Assembly: GCF_900104695.1 (NCBI RefSeq)
Contig: NZ_FNSW01000001.1
Coordinates: forward strand, 4,396,001 to 4,460,000
Reading direction: 5' to 3'
Source of the DNA: Paenibacillus sp. GP183
GTDB taxonomy: Bacteria > Bacillota > Bacilli > Paenibacillales > NBRC-103111
DNA: 64,000 nucleotides
Below the pieces are notes generated by a model that was not told where the DNA came from, did no database searches, and saw nothing but the letters and a program-made list of their open reading frames with translations. A program made the position numbers and the translations under genes. Shown here one piece after another: positions 15,275-24,632 of the stretch. Each line of letters starts with the position of its first letter. Within the stretch, counting starts at the first letter, position 1.

Positions 15275-16377
15275 ACCGCTATTTTTACTATAACGTGGTG
15301 ATAAGCATGTTGATGAACCTGTTCTTTTTTGCGCCCCATTACCTGATAGAAGATCGGTTCAAAGGGGCAGTTATGGCTTTGATACTAGGAGGGGCGATTG
15401 GATCTTTGCTTGCCTTTCTCTTCTCTGCAGCGATCCGCAAGTTTCCCGGGATGGGATTGCCTGAAATTTTTCGGGAGTCGCTGCCCGCGTGGATTTGGAA
15501 ACCCGTGCTGTTGTATTACGTACTGTATTGGTTTAGCCTTGGGACCATGTTCACGAATAATATTGCGATCATTATCGTCCGCTTCTTTAATACGGAGATC
15601 AAACTGACTTACCTCGTAGTCTTTTTTTCTCTGATTTGTATTTGGGCCGCAACCCGCCCCACCCGTACTGTGTTGTTTGGCCAAGAGACCGCCATAGTAC
15701 TGGCTCTACCAACGTTGATCTTTATATTTGTCAAAGCATATAGCAGCAAGCTGCTCGACTGGGACGCCATTCGAACCGTTGCGAATTATGTTGGTCACCC
15801 GCCGTCCCTCACAGCATTATCTTCCGCTTCAATCGTATTAATCGGCTACCTCAACTTTTGCATTTTCAATCGGAATTTCAAGCAGGAAGAGAAGTTTCGT
15901 TATCGGTGGATATTACCGATTATGGGCTATTTAACATTGGCCACTTCTTTCTTTATTCCGATCGGCCTCCACGGAACCATTGGGGTGAATAATTACACCC
16001 ATGTTTGGGTTTCCACTGCGGATTCCTTGCGCATGAAGTATGGCTTCTTCGAGAGGGTTGTGTTTTTTTTCGTCATGGCGTATATACTGATTTCGTTTGT
16101 TTACGTGTCTGTGTTATGGCATGTTGGGGCCGAGCTGTTCAAAGGCTTGTTTTCTTCCAAAAAGCCGAATCTCGATCGGGTGGAAACACCGGTTTTGAGC
16201 TGGTGCCTATGCGTCGTCTTCGGTTTGTTGACGGTCGTCTACCAGATTATGGTCAAAGAAAAAATGCAGAGTGTTTTTGCAGGTTATTTTCTAAACATCC
16301 GGTGTTGGAGTGAGGTCGGGCTGGTCATCCTCTTATGCTTTGCCGCATTAAAAAAAGGAAGGAAGGGAAAGGCATGA
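15268..16377 (+). CDS. Spore germination permease B subunit, non-standard start
   Basis: An amino-acid/polyamine permease-like membrane protein with about ten segments, the B subunit of the germination receptor. Family members usually begin INRYFYY; here INRYFYYNVVISM is encoded, but its first codon position is ATC at 15268, overlapping the gerA stop, with AAAGGGGGG just before. The first standard start is GTG at 15295, which would delete nine conserved residues and has no ribosome site. So either ATC initiates, or the start was lost by mutation. The C-terminus overlaps gerC by 4 bp. Confidence 0.85.
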   Translation: MINRYFYYNVVISMLMNLFFFAPHYLIEDRFKGAVMALILGGAIGSLLAFLFSAAIRKFPGMGLPEIFRESLPAWIWKPVLLYYVLYWFSLGTMFTNNIAIIIVRFFNTEIKLTYLVVFFSLICIWAATRPTRTVLFGQETAIVLALPTLIFIFVKAYSSKLLDWDAIRTVANYVGHPPSLTALSSASIVLIGYLNFCIFNRNFKQEEKFRYRWILPIMGYLTLATSFFIPIGLHGTIGVNNYTHVWVSTADSLRMKYGFFERVVFFFVMAYILISFVYVSVLWHVGAELFKGLFSSKKPNLDRVETPVLSWCLCVVFGLLTVVYQIMVKEKMQSVFAGYFLNIRCWSEVGLVILLCFAALKKGRKGKA

Positions 16378-17462
16378 AAAAGACTGCCATTCTTGCACTG
16401 TTGGTGCTTTTCTTGACCGGATGCGGCTTCAAGGATATCGATAAACGGTTTTTCGTTACGGCGATCGGAATCGATGATAGCGGGAATCCGGATAAACGTT
16501 ACCGGGTTTCGCTCAAGTTAGCCATTCCCTCCCAAACCATAGTACCCGGTAAGTCCAAGTTCGAAATCGTTCAAGAGGACGCTAATACTCTGACGGAAGC
16601 GGTTCGCCTGATCAAATCTAAGGTGGATAAAGACCTGGAATTCGGTCATGCCAAAATATGCATATTGGGAAAATCGCTTGCTGAGCAAAGCATTGCCGAA
16701 CCGCTCGACTGGCTGGTGCGGCGAGGTGACATTCAATTGATCGGGTATGTGGCTGTGGGAGAACCTACGGCGAGAGCGGTGCTGAATATCAAGCCAAAAT
16801 CCGAGCAGCTGGCGGGCAATGCTCTCTTTCTCAGCTTCGACCAGGAAGGGACGGAATCGTCTTACACCATAACGGAGTATCTATTCGATTTCTATCGACG
16901 CGTCAAAGAAAAAGGCAAGGATCCTTTCCTCCCCGTCATCCAGGCGAATAAGGATTCCTATACCATTAATCGGGTGATGCTTCTGAATAAAGATCGGGGA
17001 GTGCATACCCTGTCGCCCGAGCAGACACGCATATTCATCACGTATGTCCGAACATTTACCAGACTCGAGCTTACAACGAAATCGAGTATGGCCGACTTCA
17101 TGCTTTCCGTCAGAGACCTCATTTGGAAATACAATATTCAGGACGGGGAGGGAAGTCAGCCCCCGACTGTCCATTTGAAAGTGAAAATAGAGGGAACAAT
17201 CGAAGAGACAAACAAAGTATTTTATAATGAAAATTGGAGGGACTACGAGCAGGAAGCGGAAAAAGACGGGGAGGAACGAATTCAAAAATTATTAGTGCTG
17301 CTTCAGCAAAAAGGGGTCGATCCCGTCGGCTTCGGTCTCCGCTTCCAGGCCACTCATCCAGCTGGGGACAAGACTTGGAGCGATTGGCAAACGTTGTATC
17401 CAAACGTCCGTTTCGATGTTAAGCTTCATGTGAAAATAGCCGGTACAGGGTCTATCAAGTAA
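16374..17462 (+). CDS. Ger(x)C family spore germination lipoprotein
   Basis: 362 aa. The lipoprotein signal ends in LTGCG (lipidated Cys about residue 18), followed by DKRFFVTAIGIDD, the usual start of GerC mature proteins. The rest is soluble and mixed alpha/beta, with the C-terminal GerAC domain (FYNENWRDYEQEAE, GVDPVGFGLRFQ). It anchors on the outer face of the spore inner membrane as receptor subunit C. The start is the ATG of an ATGA overlap with gerB, after GGAAGGAAGGG. Confidence 0.93.
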   Translation: MKKTAILALLVLFLTGCGFKDIDKRFFVTAIGIDDSGNPDKRYRVSLKLAIPSQTIVPGKSKFEIVQEDANTLTEAVRLIKSKVDKDLEFGHAKICILGKSLAEQSIAEPLDWLVRRGDIQLIGYVAVGEPTARAVLNIKPKSEQLAGNALFLSFDQEGTESSYTITEYLFDFYRRVKEKGKDPFLPVIQANKDSYTINRVMLLNKDRGVHTLSPEQTRIFITYVRTFTRLELTTKSSMADFMLSVRDLIWKYNIQDGEGSQPPTVHLKVKIEGTIEETNKVFYNENWRDYEQEAEKDGEERIQKLLVLLQQKGVDPVGFGLRFQATHPAGDKTWSDWQTLYPNVRFDVKLHVKIAGTGSIK

Positions 17463-17496
17463 TCCCCAAGAGCTTATTTGGCTCCGGGGATTTGTT
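17463..17496 (+). terminator. Terminator of the ger operon
   Basis: TCCCC (17463-17467) pairs with GGGGA (17486-17490), and inner GAGC with GCTC. TTTGTT follows. Confidence 0.6.
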
Positions 17497-17651
17497 GGTT
17501 AATGAAAAAAATGTCGATATATTTAATTGAACCAGAACCACATTATGACAAACTTTTTAGCTGTATTCGTTTACTATCATTTACATATAGCTGCTTAATT
17601 ACGACATTTTGGCAATAGGATGTCGAGATTATAAGATAAGAGGCGATTAAG

Positions 17652-18827
17652 ATGAGTAATGAGAACAAGCATATACCCATTCCCGCTTCAAAAGAAGAAT
17701 TTGCACTAGCCTTGGTTGAACAAATTCAAGCTATGTTATCTTACTGGGATAGAAATCAAGTATGTAAGTTTGCCAACCATGCCTATCAAGACTGGTTTGG
17801 AAAATCGAAAGATGAAATGATAGGAATAACGATGAAAAAATTGCTCGGGCCCCAGTATTCAGAGGAGCTCCCCTGCATAAAGGGAGTCCTGGAAGGACAC
17901 GTACAGGTTATTGAAAGAGAGGTTCCATTCCCCCATGCAGGGATTTGGCATATCCTTACAACTTACACACCCGATATTTATGACGGTTATGTCCGCGGAT
18001 TTTATGTGCACATCGCAGATATAACCTCGATGAAAATGATGGAAAGTGAGCTGCAAGCTGCAAAAGAAAAGGTTGAAGAGTATAGGGTGTTGAAAGAAAA
18101 ATTGATGAAAGAGCAGGATGTCATCATCGATAAATTGCATGAAGACCGGTTAAATTTAATCGGCAAAATGGCTTCCAGCATGGCCCATGAAATCCGTAAT
18201 CCGTTGACTTCAATTGCCGGATTTTTAAAACTGATTCGTCAGAATATTCTCAACCGAGGCCAGGCACAATTACTTAAATACATCGATGTGATCGATGATG
18301 AATTCGAAGCCATCAATATGCAAATAACCGGTTTCCTCAGTTTTTCCCGAAATAAAGCATTTGAAGAAAAGAAAATCGATATCTCCCTTACATCGTTAAT
18401 TAATTCAACACTGTTTTTGCTCATCCCGCGATTGAACAGCGAAAATATAAATTTTACGACAAACATCATAGAAAATTGTACGATACATGTTCAAAAAATA
18501 TCCATCCAACAAGTACTGTCAAATATAATCAGCAATGCCATTGATGCTCTCATTACAATAAATGAGCAAAGGGAATTGAAAATATTGTGCAATGAGGATG
18601 GCGAATATATCTATATCAGCATCATCAACAATGGTCCTAAAATACCCCAAGAGTTAAGGGAATCCCTGTTTTTGCCTTTTATGACAAACAAGGAAAATGG
18701 TACGGGTTTAGGCTTGGCCATATGCAAAGAGATCATGGAAAAGAACAACGGAAGAATTGATTTTTATTCGAATGATGAGGAAACATGCTTTAGATTATCT
18801 TTTAACAAACAACTTATTTTATTTTGA
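17652..18827 (+). CDS. PAS-domain sensor histidine kinase, sporulation-kinase type
   Basis: 391 aa, soluble. One PAS domain (about 25-128, ending IADITSMK), a coiled linker, HisKA with SSMAHEIRNPLTS (phosphoacceptor His179), and an HATPase domain with N-box NIISNAIDAL and [12 protein letters not shown]. The arrangement and the lack of membrane segments resemble the Kin proteins that feed the Spo0F/Spo0A phosphorelay, but no cognate regulator is adjacent. Two near-matches to the Spo0A box lie upstream (TGTCGAT near 17513 and TGTCGAG near 17621). It ends convergently over a small gene, with a 9-bp overlap. Confidence 0.88.
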   Translation: MSNENKHIPIPASKEEFALALVEQIQAMLSYWDRNQVCKFANHAYQDWFGKSKDEMIGITMKKLLGPQYSEELPCIKGVLEGHVQVIEREVPFPHAGIWHILTTYTPDIYDGYVRGFYVHIADITSMKMMESELQAAKEKVEEYRVLKEKLMKEQDVIIDKLHEDRLNLIGKMASSMAHEIRNPLTSIAGFLKLIRQNILNRGQAQLLKYIDVIDDEFEAINMQITGFLSFSRNKAFEEKKIDISLTSLINSTLFLLIPRLNSENINFTTNIIENCTIHVQKISIQQVLSNIISNAIDALITINEQRELKILCNEDGEYIYISIINNGPKIPQELRESLFLPFMTNKENGTGLGLAICKEIMEKNNGRIDFYSNDEETCFRLSFNKQLILF

Positions 18828-19082
18828 CAATGTCGATGGAGAGTATTTTTGGTGAGGATCAATACTGCGGCTGTAGTCCACATAAAACGGGTAAACCAAT
18901 TTTTTGTCATGGATCCTATTTTCTTGGTTAATCGCGGTATCTTTCACTTGGTTAGTGGGCTTACTTTTATGGGATTTGAGTAGTTTTAAGCTGCTTTTTA
19001 TTACATCTATACAAAGTACCAGCATGATAAATATAGTGAGAAATGCCACGAACGCGATTCCGCCTGAGATCGATTCAATCAT
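18819..19082 (-). CDS. Small single-span membrane protein
   Basis: 87 aa with one N-terminal hydrophobic helix (about 8-30: GGIAFVAFLTIFIMLVLCID) and a basic, polar tail. Not recognised. An excellent TAGGAGG lies 7 nt before the ATG, which supports it as real despite the 9-bp overlap with the convergent kinase gene. Confidence 0.65.
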   Translation of the reverse strand: MIESISGGIAFVAFLTIFIMLVLCIDVIKSSLKLLKSHKSKPTNQVKDTAINQENRIHDKKLVYPFYVDYSRSIDPHQKYSPSTLSK

Positions 19083-19240
19083 TTTTGGCCTCCTATGAAT
19101 CTTTTTTCATAGTTTACCAAATCACTGTTAAAAAGGTACTCGAATCCTGTTGTCGATTACAGGTATTCCCTTGTAGGAATTATCATGGATTTTTGTTATC
19201 ATCAACATAGATCCAAACTTCGACTGAAAAGGTGATCAAA

Positions 19241-19477
19241 ATGGGGACATGCAATCTCGATCATGCTCATGAGGATGTGATTCAAAAGCTTGAAAGCCAA
19301 CAAGATTTTTTACCGGAACTGATTTATCAGGACTTGAAACGGTTTCTAAAGAGCGAGCACACACAACCTACATTAAACGAGCTGTTTCACCTTTTAAAAA
19401 AATATGACCTGGCTTCTAAAGAAGAACAGGATGAAAGAAATAGGAAATTGTTACAGCTTATAGATAAAATCAAATGA
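19241..19477 (+). CDS. Small helical hypothetical protein
   Basis: 78 aa (MGTCNLDHAHEDVIQKLESQ ...), soluble, helical and charged. AAAAGG lies 8 nt before the ATG; the GTG at 19232 overlaps it. The N-terminal CNLDHAHED could bind a metal, but only one Cys is present. Not recognised. Confidence 0.65.
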   Translation: MGTCNLDHAHEDVIQKLESQQDFLPELIYQDLKRFLKSEHTQPTLNELFHLLKKYDLASKEEQDERNRKLLQLIDKIK

Positions 19478-19481
19478 AATC

Positions 19482-20887
19482 CTAGATAAGAAACATGGCC
19501 ACAATGGTTGTCACGGTAAGCCCGATGAGCACGGGGTAGAGATTGCGCCTTGCCACCTCGAAAGGGCTAACTCCACAGATCGCCGCCGCAGGAATGAGCA
19601 CCCACGGTATGATCGTGCCACCGCCGACCCAGATAGCTGCAATTTGACCGAGTGCAGTCAGGGTGGCTATTCCATGTCCGATCGCGGTCGAGAATAAATG
19701 AGCGATGGAACCGACAAGGGAGATACCCGAGAACCCGGAGCCGTCCAAGCCTGTGATGGCCCCGGTCGCAGCAAGCGTTACGGCTCCAACGGGAGCATTG
19801 ACAGGAACGGTATGGGCCAAGGCAACGCCAAGGTCGTTCACTATACCGTTTGAGCCTGCAGGCAATACTTTGCCGAAAATCTCAATTAAAGCGGAATCAC
19901 CGAGATAGAAGAAAGCGGCGATCGGAATAACCGGGCCGAACACCTTGAAGCCAAAATGAAAACCATCGACCAGATACTCTGTAATTTTCTCCAGTCCTTT
20001 GTTTTGGTGCGCCAGCATACTGATAATCACCAGAATGAGGATCGAAGTGCCTCCCAGCAATGCCGTAGCATCCCCGCCCTGGAGCTTAAGAAAGTACATC
20101 GCCAGCACATCGATCACATACAGGAGGGTAATGATAACAGCCATCACTTTGCGTGTAGCGGGCGTGAGACTGTAAATTTGCGTCTTGTCATCAGTCGCTC
20201 CAAGATAGCCGTCTGCCTGGGAGCCTTCGCTGAAGTTGGTCAATTTACCGGATTTTAAATCTTTGCGTATCATCCAAAATGCGATAATCGTCGTCACCGC
20301 ACCCATGACGAAGACCAATGGTACACTGGCAGAGATAACACTGCTGATGGGAATGCCCGCCGCATCGGCCGTGAGCTTAGGGGCAGCTTGAATGACGAAG
20401 TCTCCGGAGAGTGCGATTCCGTGCCCGAAATTCATCGCTACGGCTACGGCAATCGGTGGAAGCCCAACTCGCATGGCAGCTGGAAGCAGTACAACACCGA
20501 TCAACGCAACCGCCGGTGACGGCCAGAAAAACCACGAAATAACCATCATGACGATCCCGATCGTCCAATAAGCCCAAGAAGGGGTCCGCATCAAGCGGGT
20601 AAACGGCGAGACCATAACTTCGTTGATACCGGTATTGGTCAGCACCCGGCTCATAGCGACGATGGTCGAAATAATGAGAATCGTACTAAGGAGCTCTTTG
20701 ATGGCAAAAATGAAGCTGGTAAAAATACCGCTACTGAAGAAGCAATCGAATTAGTCGCCAGGATTCCTATCAGGAAAATCCCCAAGATACACAATAAAGT
20801 GGTGTCTCTTCGCAGGATCATACAACCGATTAGCATAATGACAATTGCTAAATACAACCAATGCAGCCCGATTAACTCTATACCCAT
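19482..20887 (-). pseudogene. Multi-pass transporter gene split by a frameshift
   Basis: Two minus-strand frames belong to one protein. The first (20887 down to about 20735) starts well (TGGAGGTG then ATG) and gives two hydrophobic segments ending ATNSIASS. The second continues as GIFTSFIFAIKELLSTILII, then a 390-aa membrane protein with about ten further segments. The frame changes between about 20720 and 20750, consistent with one missing base. The remainder is intact, so the damage is recent or a base-calling error. It looks like a secondary transporter (SGDFVIQAAPKL, HTVPVNAPVGAVTL), but the family and substrate are not recognised. Confidence 0.75.
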
Positions 20888-21035
20888 AGCACACCTCCAT
20901 AAGGAGAATAAGAATCTGCTATACCATAGAGAGAGTGCCGGGATGGTTGCCTAGTTCTGGCCGTTGTTAAAATAATAATTAGGTCATTAACACATCCTAT
21001 ATTTGTATTAAATAAAAGGAGTGATTTTTGGAAAA

Positions 21036-21218
21036 ATGGAAAATAAAAAGCACCGTGGAAATTATGCAGGAACTGCAAACATGAAAGCAAGAAATCAGGA
21101 TATGGCTTTTGTAAACGACATATTGGAAAACGCAAAAAACACAACCCCGGTTAATATCATGAAGGATGATCTTAATGAAGGCAATGAAGAAGAACCGCTT
21201 AATCAAAATGGGGTGTAG
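21036..21218 (+). CDS. Small acidic hydrophilic protein
   Basis: 60 aa (MENKKHRGNYAGTANMKARN ... EEEPLNQNGV). No hydrophobic segment; rich in Asn, Glu and Lys, like many small proteins of spore formers. AAAAGGAG lies rather far (about 14 nt) from the ATG; an in-frame GTG at 21021 sits on the site itself. Divergent from the broken transporter. Not recognised. Confidence 0.5.
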   Translation: MENKKHRGNYAGTANMKARNQDMAFVNDILENAKNTTPVNIMKDDLNEGNEEEPLNQNGV

Positions 21219-21241
21219 AGTTTAGAAGGATCGATAATTGA

Positions 21242-21285
21242 ATAAGCTTAGCCAGCGCAGAATCTGCTATACTGGTTAAGCTTAT
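21242..21285 (+). terminator. Large dyad, likely terminator
   Basis: ATAAGCTTAGCCAG (21242-21255) pairs with 21272-21285 with one G-T pair. The 16-nt loop holds its own GCAGA-TCTGC stem, and ATATTTGTT follows. Its 14-mer AGAATCTGCTATAC also occurs at 20911-20924. Confidence 0.5.
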
Positions 21286-21323
21286 ATTTGTTGCAGTGAC
21301 TCTTAATTTTGGAGGTTATATGA

Positions 21324-21827
21324 ATGTCGCGTAATTGGGAAAGAATGGTGCGTAAAAACACTAAAGCAGCCAATAAAAATCGTTTGAAACAAGGCATTCC
21401 CCTTATCACTGATCGAGATCAGCCTCAAGTGTTTAAAGGTAGAAGTACATTACTTACTCTATTATGTTTAATTGTTCTCTTATTTTTGATCGTTACCTCT
21501 CCACAAGCAGGACAAGGCAATATGTCCTTATTCACAATGGCCAGTTATTTCGTCCTGGGACTGTTTGTATATTTTGTCCGTCGTCCTTACCTTAAAGTGA
21601 ACAAGGCTAGTCTTGCAAAAAGAGGGCTTGTCAAGGAATACACCTTATATGCTGAAAATATCAAGCAAATCATCGTCAAGCCTGGATACGTATTGGTTGA
21701 ACAAAAGGGCAAGCAGCGATGGGTGTATTCCAAATTTTTAAACCGCTTTAAAGTGGATGATATGGCAGCAAAGCTGAAGAGTTTTTCGGAACAGAATCAT
21801 TTGACCTTTTTAGATGAAAGAAGCTAG
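21324..21827 (+). CDS. Two-span membrane protein of unknown function
   Basis: 167 aa with a basic N-terminus, two membrane helices (about 42-60 and 68-88) and a soluble C-terminal part (about 95-165). The layout fits a small membrane protein with a PH-like cytoplasmic end (KEYTLYAENIKQIIVKPGYVLV). GGAGGTTATATGA precedes the ATG. I do not recognise the family. Convergent with the hybrid kinase, only 6 bp apart. Confidence 0.75.
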   Translation: MSRNWERMVRKNTKAANKNRLKQGIPLITDRDQPQVFKGRSTLLTLLCLIVLLFLIVTSPQAGQGNMSLFTMASYFVLGLFVYFVRRPYLKVNKASLAKRGLVKEYTLYAENIKQIIVKPGYVLVEQKGKQRWVYSKFLNRFKVDDMAAKLKSFSEQNHLTFLDERS

Positions 21828-21833
21828 AACTAA

Positions 21834-23711
21834 TTATTTGCCTTCCACGTTTTTGAGAATCCGCAGTAATTCCTCGCGCTGGATCGGCTTACTGATATAA
21901 TCATCCATGCCGATGGCTAAATAATGGTCTTTATCGGATTTGAAAGCATTAGCAGTTACGGCCACAATTTTGGGCTGATCGGCAAAAGGCAGAAGCTTTC
22001 TTATTTGCTGAGTAGTCTGAACACCGTCCAAAATGGGCATATTCACGTCCATTAGTATGAGATCGTAGCTTTTCTTTCTCACCGCTTCCAAAACTTGATC
22101 CCCGGATTCCACCACATCTGCCCGGTAGCCGTGTTTTTGGAGGATTTTGACCAAAACGATTTGATTGATTTCATTATCCTCTGCTACCAGGATGGAGAGA
22201 TTAGACTGTTTAGGGAAATTCAGCACGTTATTGATAGCCGTACCGGATAAGATCTGGTTATCGTCATGGGGCATATATTGCATCGTAAATGCAAAAGTGG
22301 CACCTGGCTTTCCGTCCTCCTCTAACCAAATTTCTCCACCCATCAACTCTACTAAGCTTTTGCTGATAGCAAGCCCTAATCCTGTTCCTCCGAAGTCGCG
22401 CGTCGTGGATGCATCCAGTTGGGAGAATGGTTTAAATAGCTGATCTCTCTTGGTTAGTTCTATGCCGATGCCGGTATCTGAAATAATAATTTTCAACTTC
22501 CGGCCCCCTGCAGGCTCAACGGCCAATCTGATGTAACCGTGATGCGTAAACTTAACTGCATTTCCCATGATATTGAGCAGAATTTGTCTTAGCCGTGTGC
22601 TATCCCCGACCAAAGTGAGCGGAACATCGGAAGAGAGCGTGTAAGACACTTCTATTTCTTTTTCGTTAATCGATGAGGAGAGGATAGCAAATACTTCTTT
22701 AATTAATTCCTGGAGATCAAAGGCTCGCTGTTCCAGCTCAACCATGCCGGATTCTATTTTGGAAAAATCAAGAATATCATTGATAATCGAGAGCAGCGCA
22801 TTGGTGCTGTGTGAAAGCATGTTGACATATTCTCTCTGCTGATGTTCAAGCCGGGTTTCCTGTAATAACTGGGTCATGCCCACGATTCCATTTAACGGCG
22901 TACGAATCTCATGGCTCATAGTCGCCAAAAACAGGCTTTTCCCCCGATTCGCGCTCTCGGCAGCTTCTTTAGCTAGCAATAACTGCTGTTCAAACTCCTT
23001 GCGAAGCGAGATGTCCCTGACGAATGAAGAGAACAGAAACGTATCTCCCCATTTAATCGGAGTTACTGTCAATTCTACCGGAAATTCATGCCCGTCGCGA
23101 TGCATGGCGTTGATCTCGATCCGTTGATTGAGTATCTTCGCCTGGCCAGTTGCCATAAATCGTTTAATCCCGTTGCGGTGCGCTTCCCGTACCGCTTCAG
23201 GAACAATTAAACCGGATAGCTCACGGTCTAACGCTTCTTCCTTGCTCCAACCAAAAAGTGCTTCAGCCCGCTGGTTCCATTCGATCACGAGATTGGAGGA
23301 ATTAATGACAATTACGGCATCCAGCGAATAATCAGTCATCGCCTTATACCGGTTTTCTATATCGGTGAGCGGAATTCGTTCCTGGTTTTGACTGCTGATA
23401 TCCTGCAGCAAGATCCAGATGCCGTTCAAGTCTCCATGTTGATCATAGAAAGCAGATGCCGCAGCGCAAATAGGGATTTCATCTTCATAAGCGTTCACAA
23501 GAAGTGTATCCGTAAATGGAATATAATCGCGATGATCCACGACAATCGAATTTAAATTATAATGAGGTAAGAGCTTCTGAATGGGTTCACCGATCAGATC
23601 ATCCTCCGCATATTTGAGGAAAGTAAACATCGATTTATTGACGATTTTTATCATCTGATGTCGATCCGCGAAAATCGAAATATCACCCAGATATTTTTCG
23701 TTTTTTTCCAT
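21834..23711 (-). CDS. PAS-PAS hybrid sensor histidine kinase with receiver
   Basis: About 625 aa, no membrane segment. Two PAS domains (about 15-120 and 130-245, the second ending FVRDISLRKEFE), HisKA with TMSHEIRTPLNGIVGM, HATPase with NIMGNAVKFTH, DTGIGI and [10 protein letters not shown], then a C-terminal receiver with LSILVAEDNEINQ and LMDVNMPILDG. The phosphoryl group probably passes from His to the internal Asp and on to an unknown Hpt protein. An in-frame ATG at 23747 overlaps a TATAAT box, so the ATG at 23711 after GAGAGTGAG is preferred. Confidence 0.9.
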   Translation of the reverse strand: MEKNEKYLGDISIFADRHQMIKIVNKSMFTFLKYAEDDLIGEPIQKLLPHYNLNSIVVDHRDYIPFTDTLLVNAYEDEIPICAAASAFYDQHGDLNGIWILLQDISSQNQERIPLTDIENRYKAMTDYSLDAVIVINSSNLVIEWNQRAEALFGWSKEEALDRELSGLIVPEAVREAHRNGIKRFMATGQAKILNQRIEINAMHRDGHEFPVELTVTPIKWGDTFLFSSFVRDISLRKEFEQQLLLAKEAAESANRGKSLFLATMSHEIRTPLNGIVGMTQLLQETRLEHQQREYVNMLSHSTNALLSIINDILDFSKIESGMVELEQRAFDLQELIKEVFAILSSSINEKEIEVSYTLSSDVPLTLVGDSTRLRQILLNIMGNAVKFTHHGYIRLAVEPAGGRKLKIIISDTGIGIELTKRDQLFKPFSQLDASTTRDFGGTGLGLAISKSLVELMGGEIWLEEDGKPGATFAFTMQYMPHDDNQILSGTAINNVLNFPKQSNLSILVAEDNEINQIVLVKILQKHGYRADVVESGDQVLEAVRKKSYDLILMDVNMPILDGVQTTQQIRKLLPFADQPKIVAVTANAFKSDKDHYLAIGMDDYISKPIQREELLRILKNVEGK

Positions 23712-23875
23712 GTTACATCTCACTCTCATAGACTTGTATTCTTTCATTATACCATTCTAAGGTGATTTACGGATTCATTTTATGGGTAATGTCTTTAGGA
23801 TATTCAAACTTTCTTGTACAAAAAGGATTTTTTCAACCGACGGTCGAATATGTCAAATAGATGGGGGGATTGTCG

Positions 23876-24604
23876 ATGATATCATTTCGGCAGGTAAACA
23901 AATATTATGGACAGTTTCACGTCTTGCAGGACATCAATATGGAAATTGCTCAAGGCGAGGTCGTAGTTGTCATTGGGCCTTCGGGCTCGGGGAAAAGCAC
24001 CCTGCTGCGGTGTATCAATCGGCTCGAGTCCATCTCGGGCGGAGAGCTGACTGTAAACGGGGCAAATGTAGGTGACAAGAAAACTAATATCAACAAGCTG
24101 CGGCAGGATATTGGCATGGTATTCCAGCATTTCAATCTGTATCCGCATAAGAGGGTCATTGACAACATCACCTTGGCACCGATTAAAGTGCTGGGGGTGT
24201 CCGAGAAGCAAGCGAAAGAAACCGCAATGCTGTACCTCGAGAAGGTCGGCATCCCGGAGAAGGCGGATGTATTTCCGTCCAATCTTTCTGGTGGACAGCA
24301 GCAGCGGGTTGCCATCGCAAGAGGGCTGGCTATGAAACCGAAGATCATGCTGTTCGATGAGCCGACCTCGGCGCTCGATCCGGAAATGATCGGCGAAGTG
24401 CTCGACGTCATGAAGACACTCGCCAAAGAAGGAATGACCATGGTTGTAGTCACGCACGAAATGGGCTTTGCCAGGGAGGTCGCGGATCGCGTCGTCTTTA
24501 TGGACCAAGGCCGCATTGTCGAGGAAGCGAAGCCGGATGACTTCTTTGACAATCCGCGGGAAGAGCGGGCGAAGCTGTTCCTTAGCCGTTTGATCAATCA
24601 TTAA
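23876..24604 (+). CDS. glnQ: Polar amino acid ABC transporter, ATP-binding protein
   Basis: 242 aa, a typical GlnQ-type ATPase. Walker A is [10 protein letters not shown]-loop [11 protein letters not shown], signature LSGGQQQR, Walker [15 protein letters not shown] and H-switch VVTHEMGFA. Start chosen at the ATG after GGGGGGA; an in-frame upstream ATG (23861) precedes that site. First gene of a four-gene ATPase / binding protein / permease / permease transport operon that ends with a TauE/SafE gene. Confidence 0.94.
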   Translation: MISFRQVNKYYGQFHVLQDINMEIAQGEVVVVIGPSGSGKSTLLRCINRLESISGGELTVNGANVGDKKTNINKLRQDIGMVFQHFNLYPHKRVIDNITLAPIKVLGVSEKQAKETAMLYLEKVGIPEKADVFPSNLSGGQQQRVAIARGLAMKPKIMLFDEPTSALDPEMIGEVLDVMKTLAKEGMTMVVVTHEMGFAREVADRVVFMDQGRIVEEAKPDDFFDNPREERAKLFLSRLINH

Positions 24605-24632
24605 AAAAACAATTGGAGAGGGGAAATTTTCA

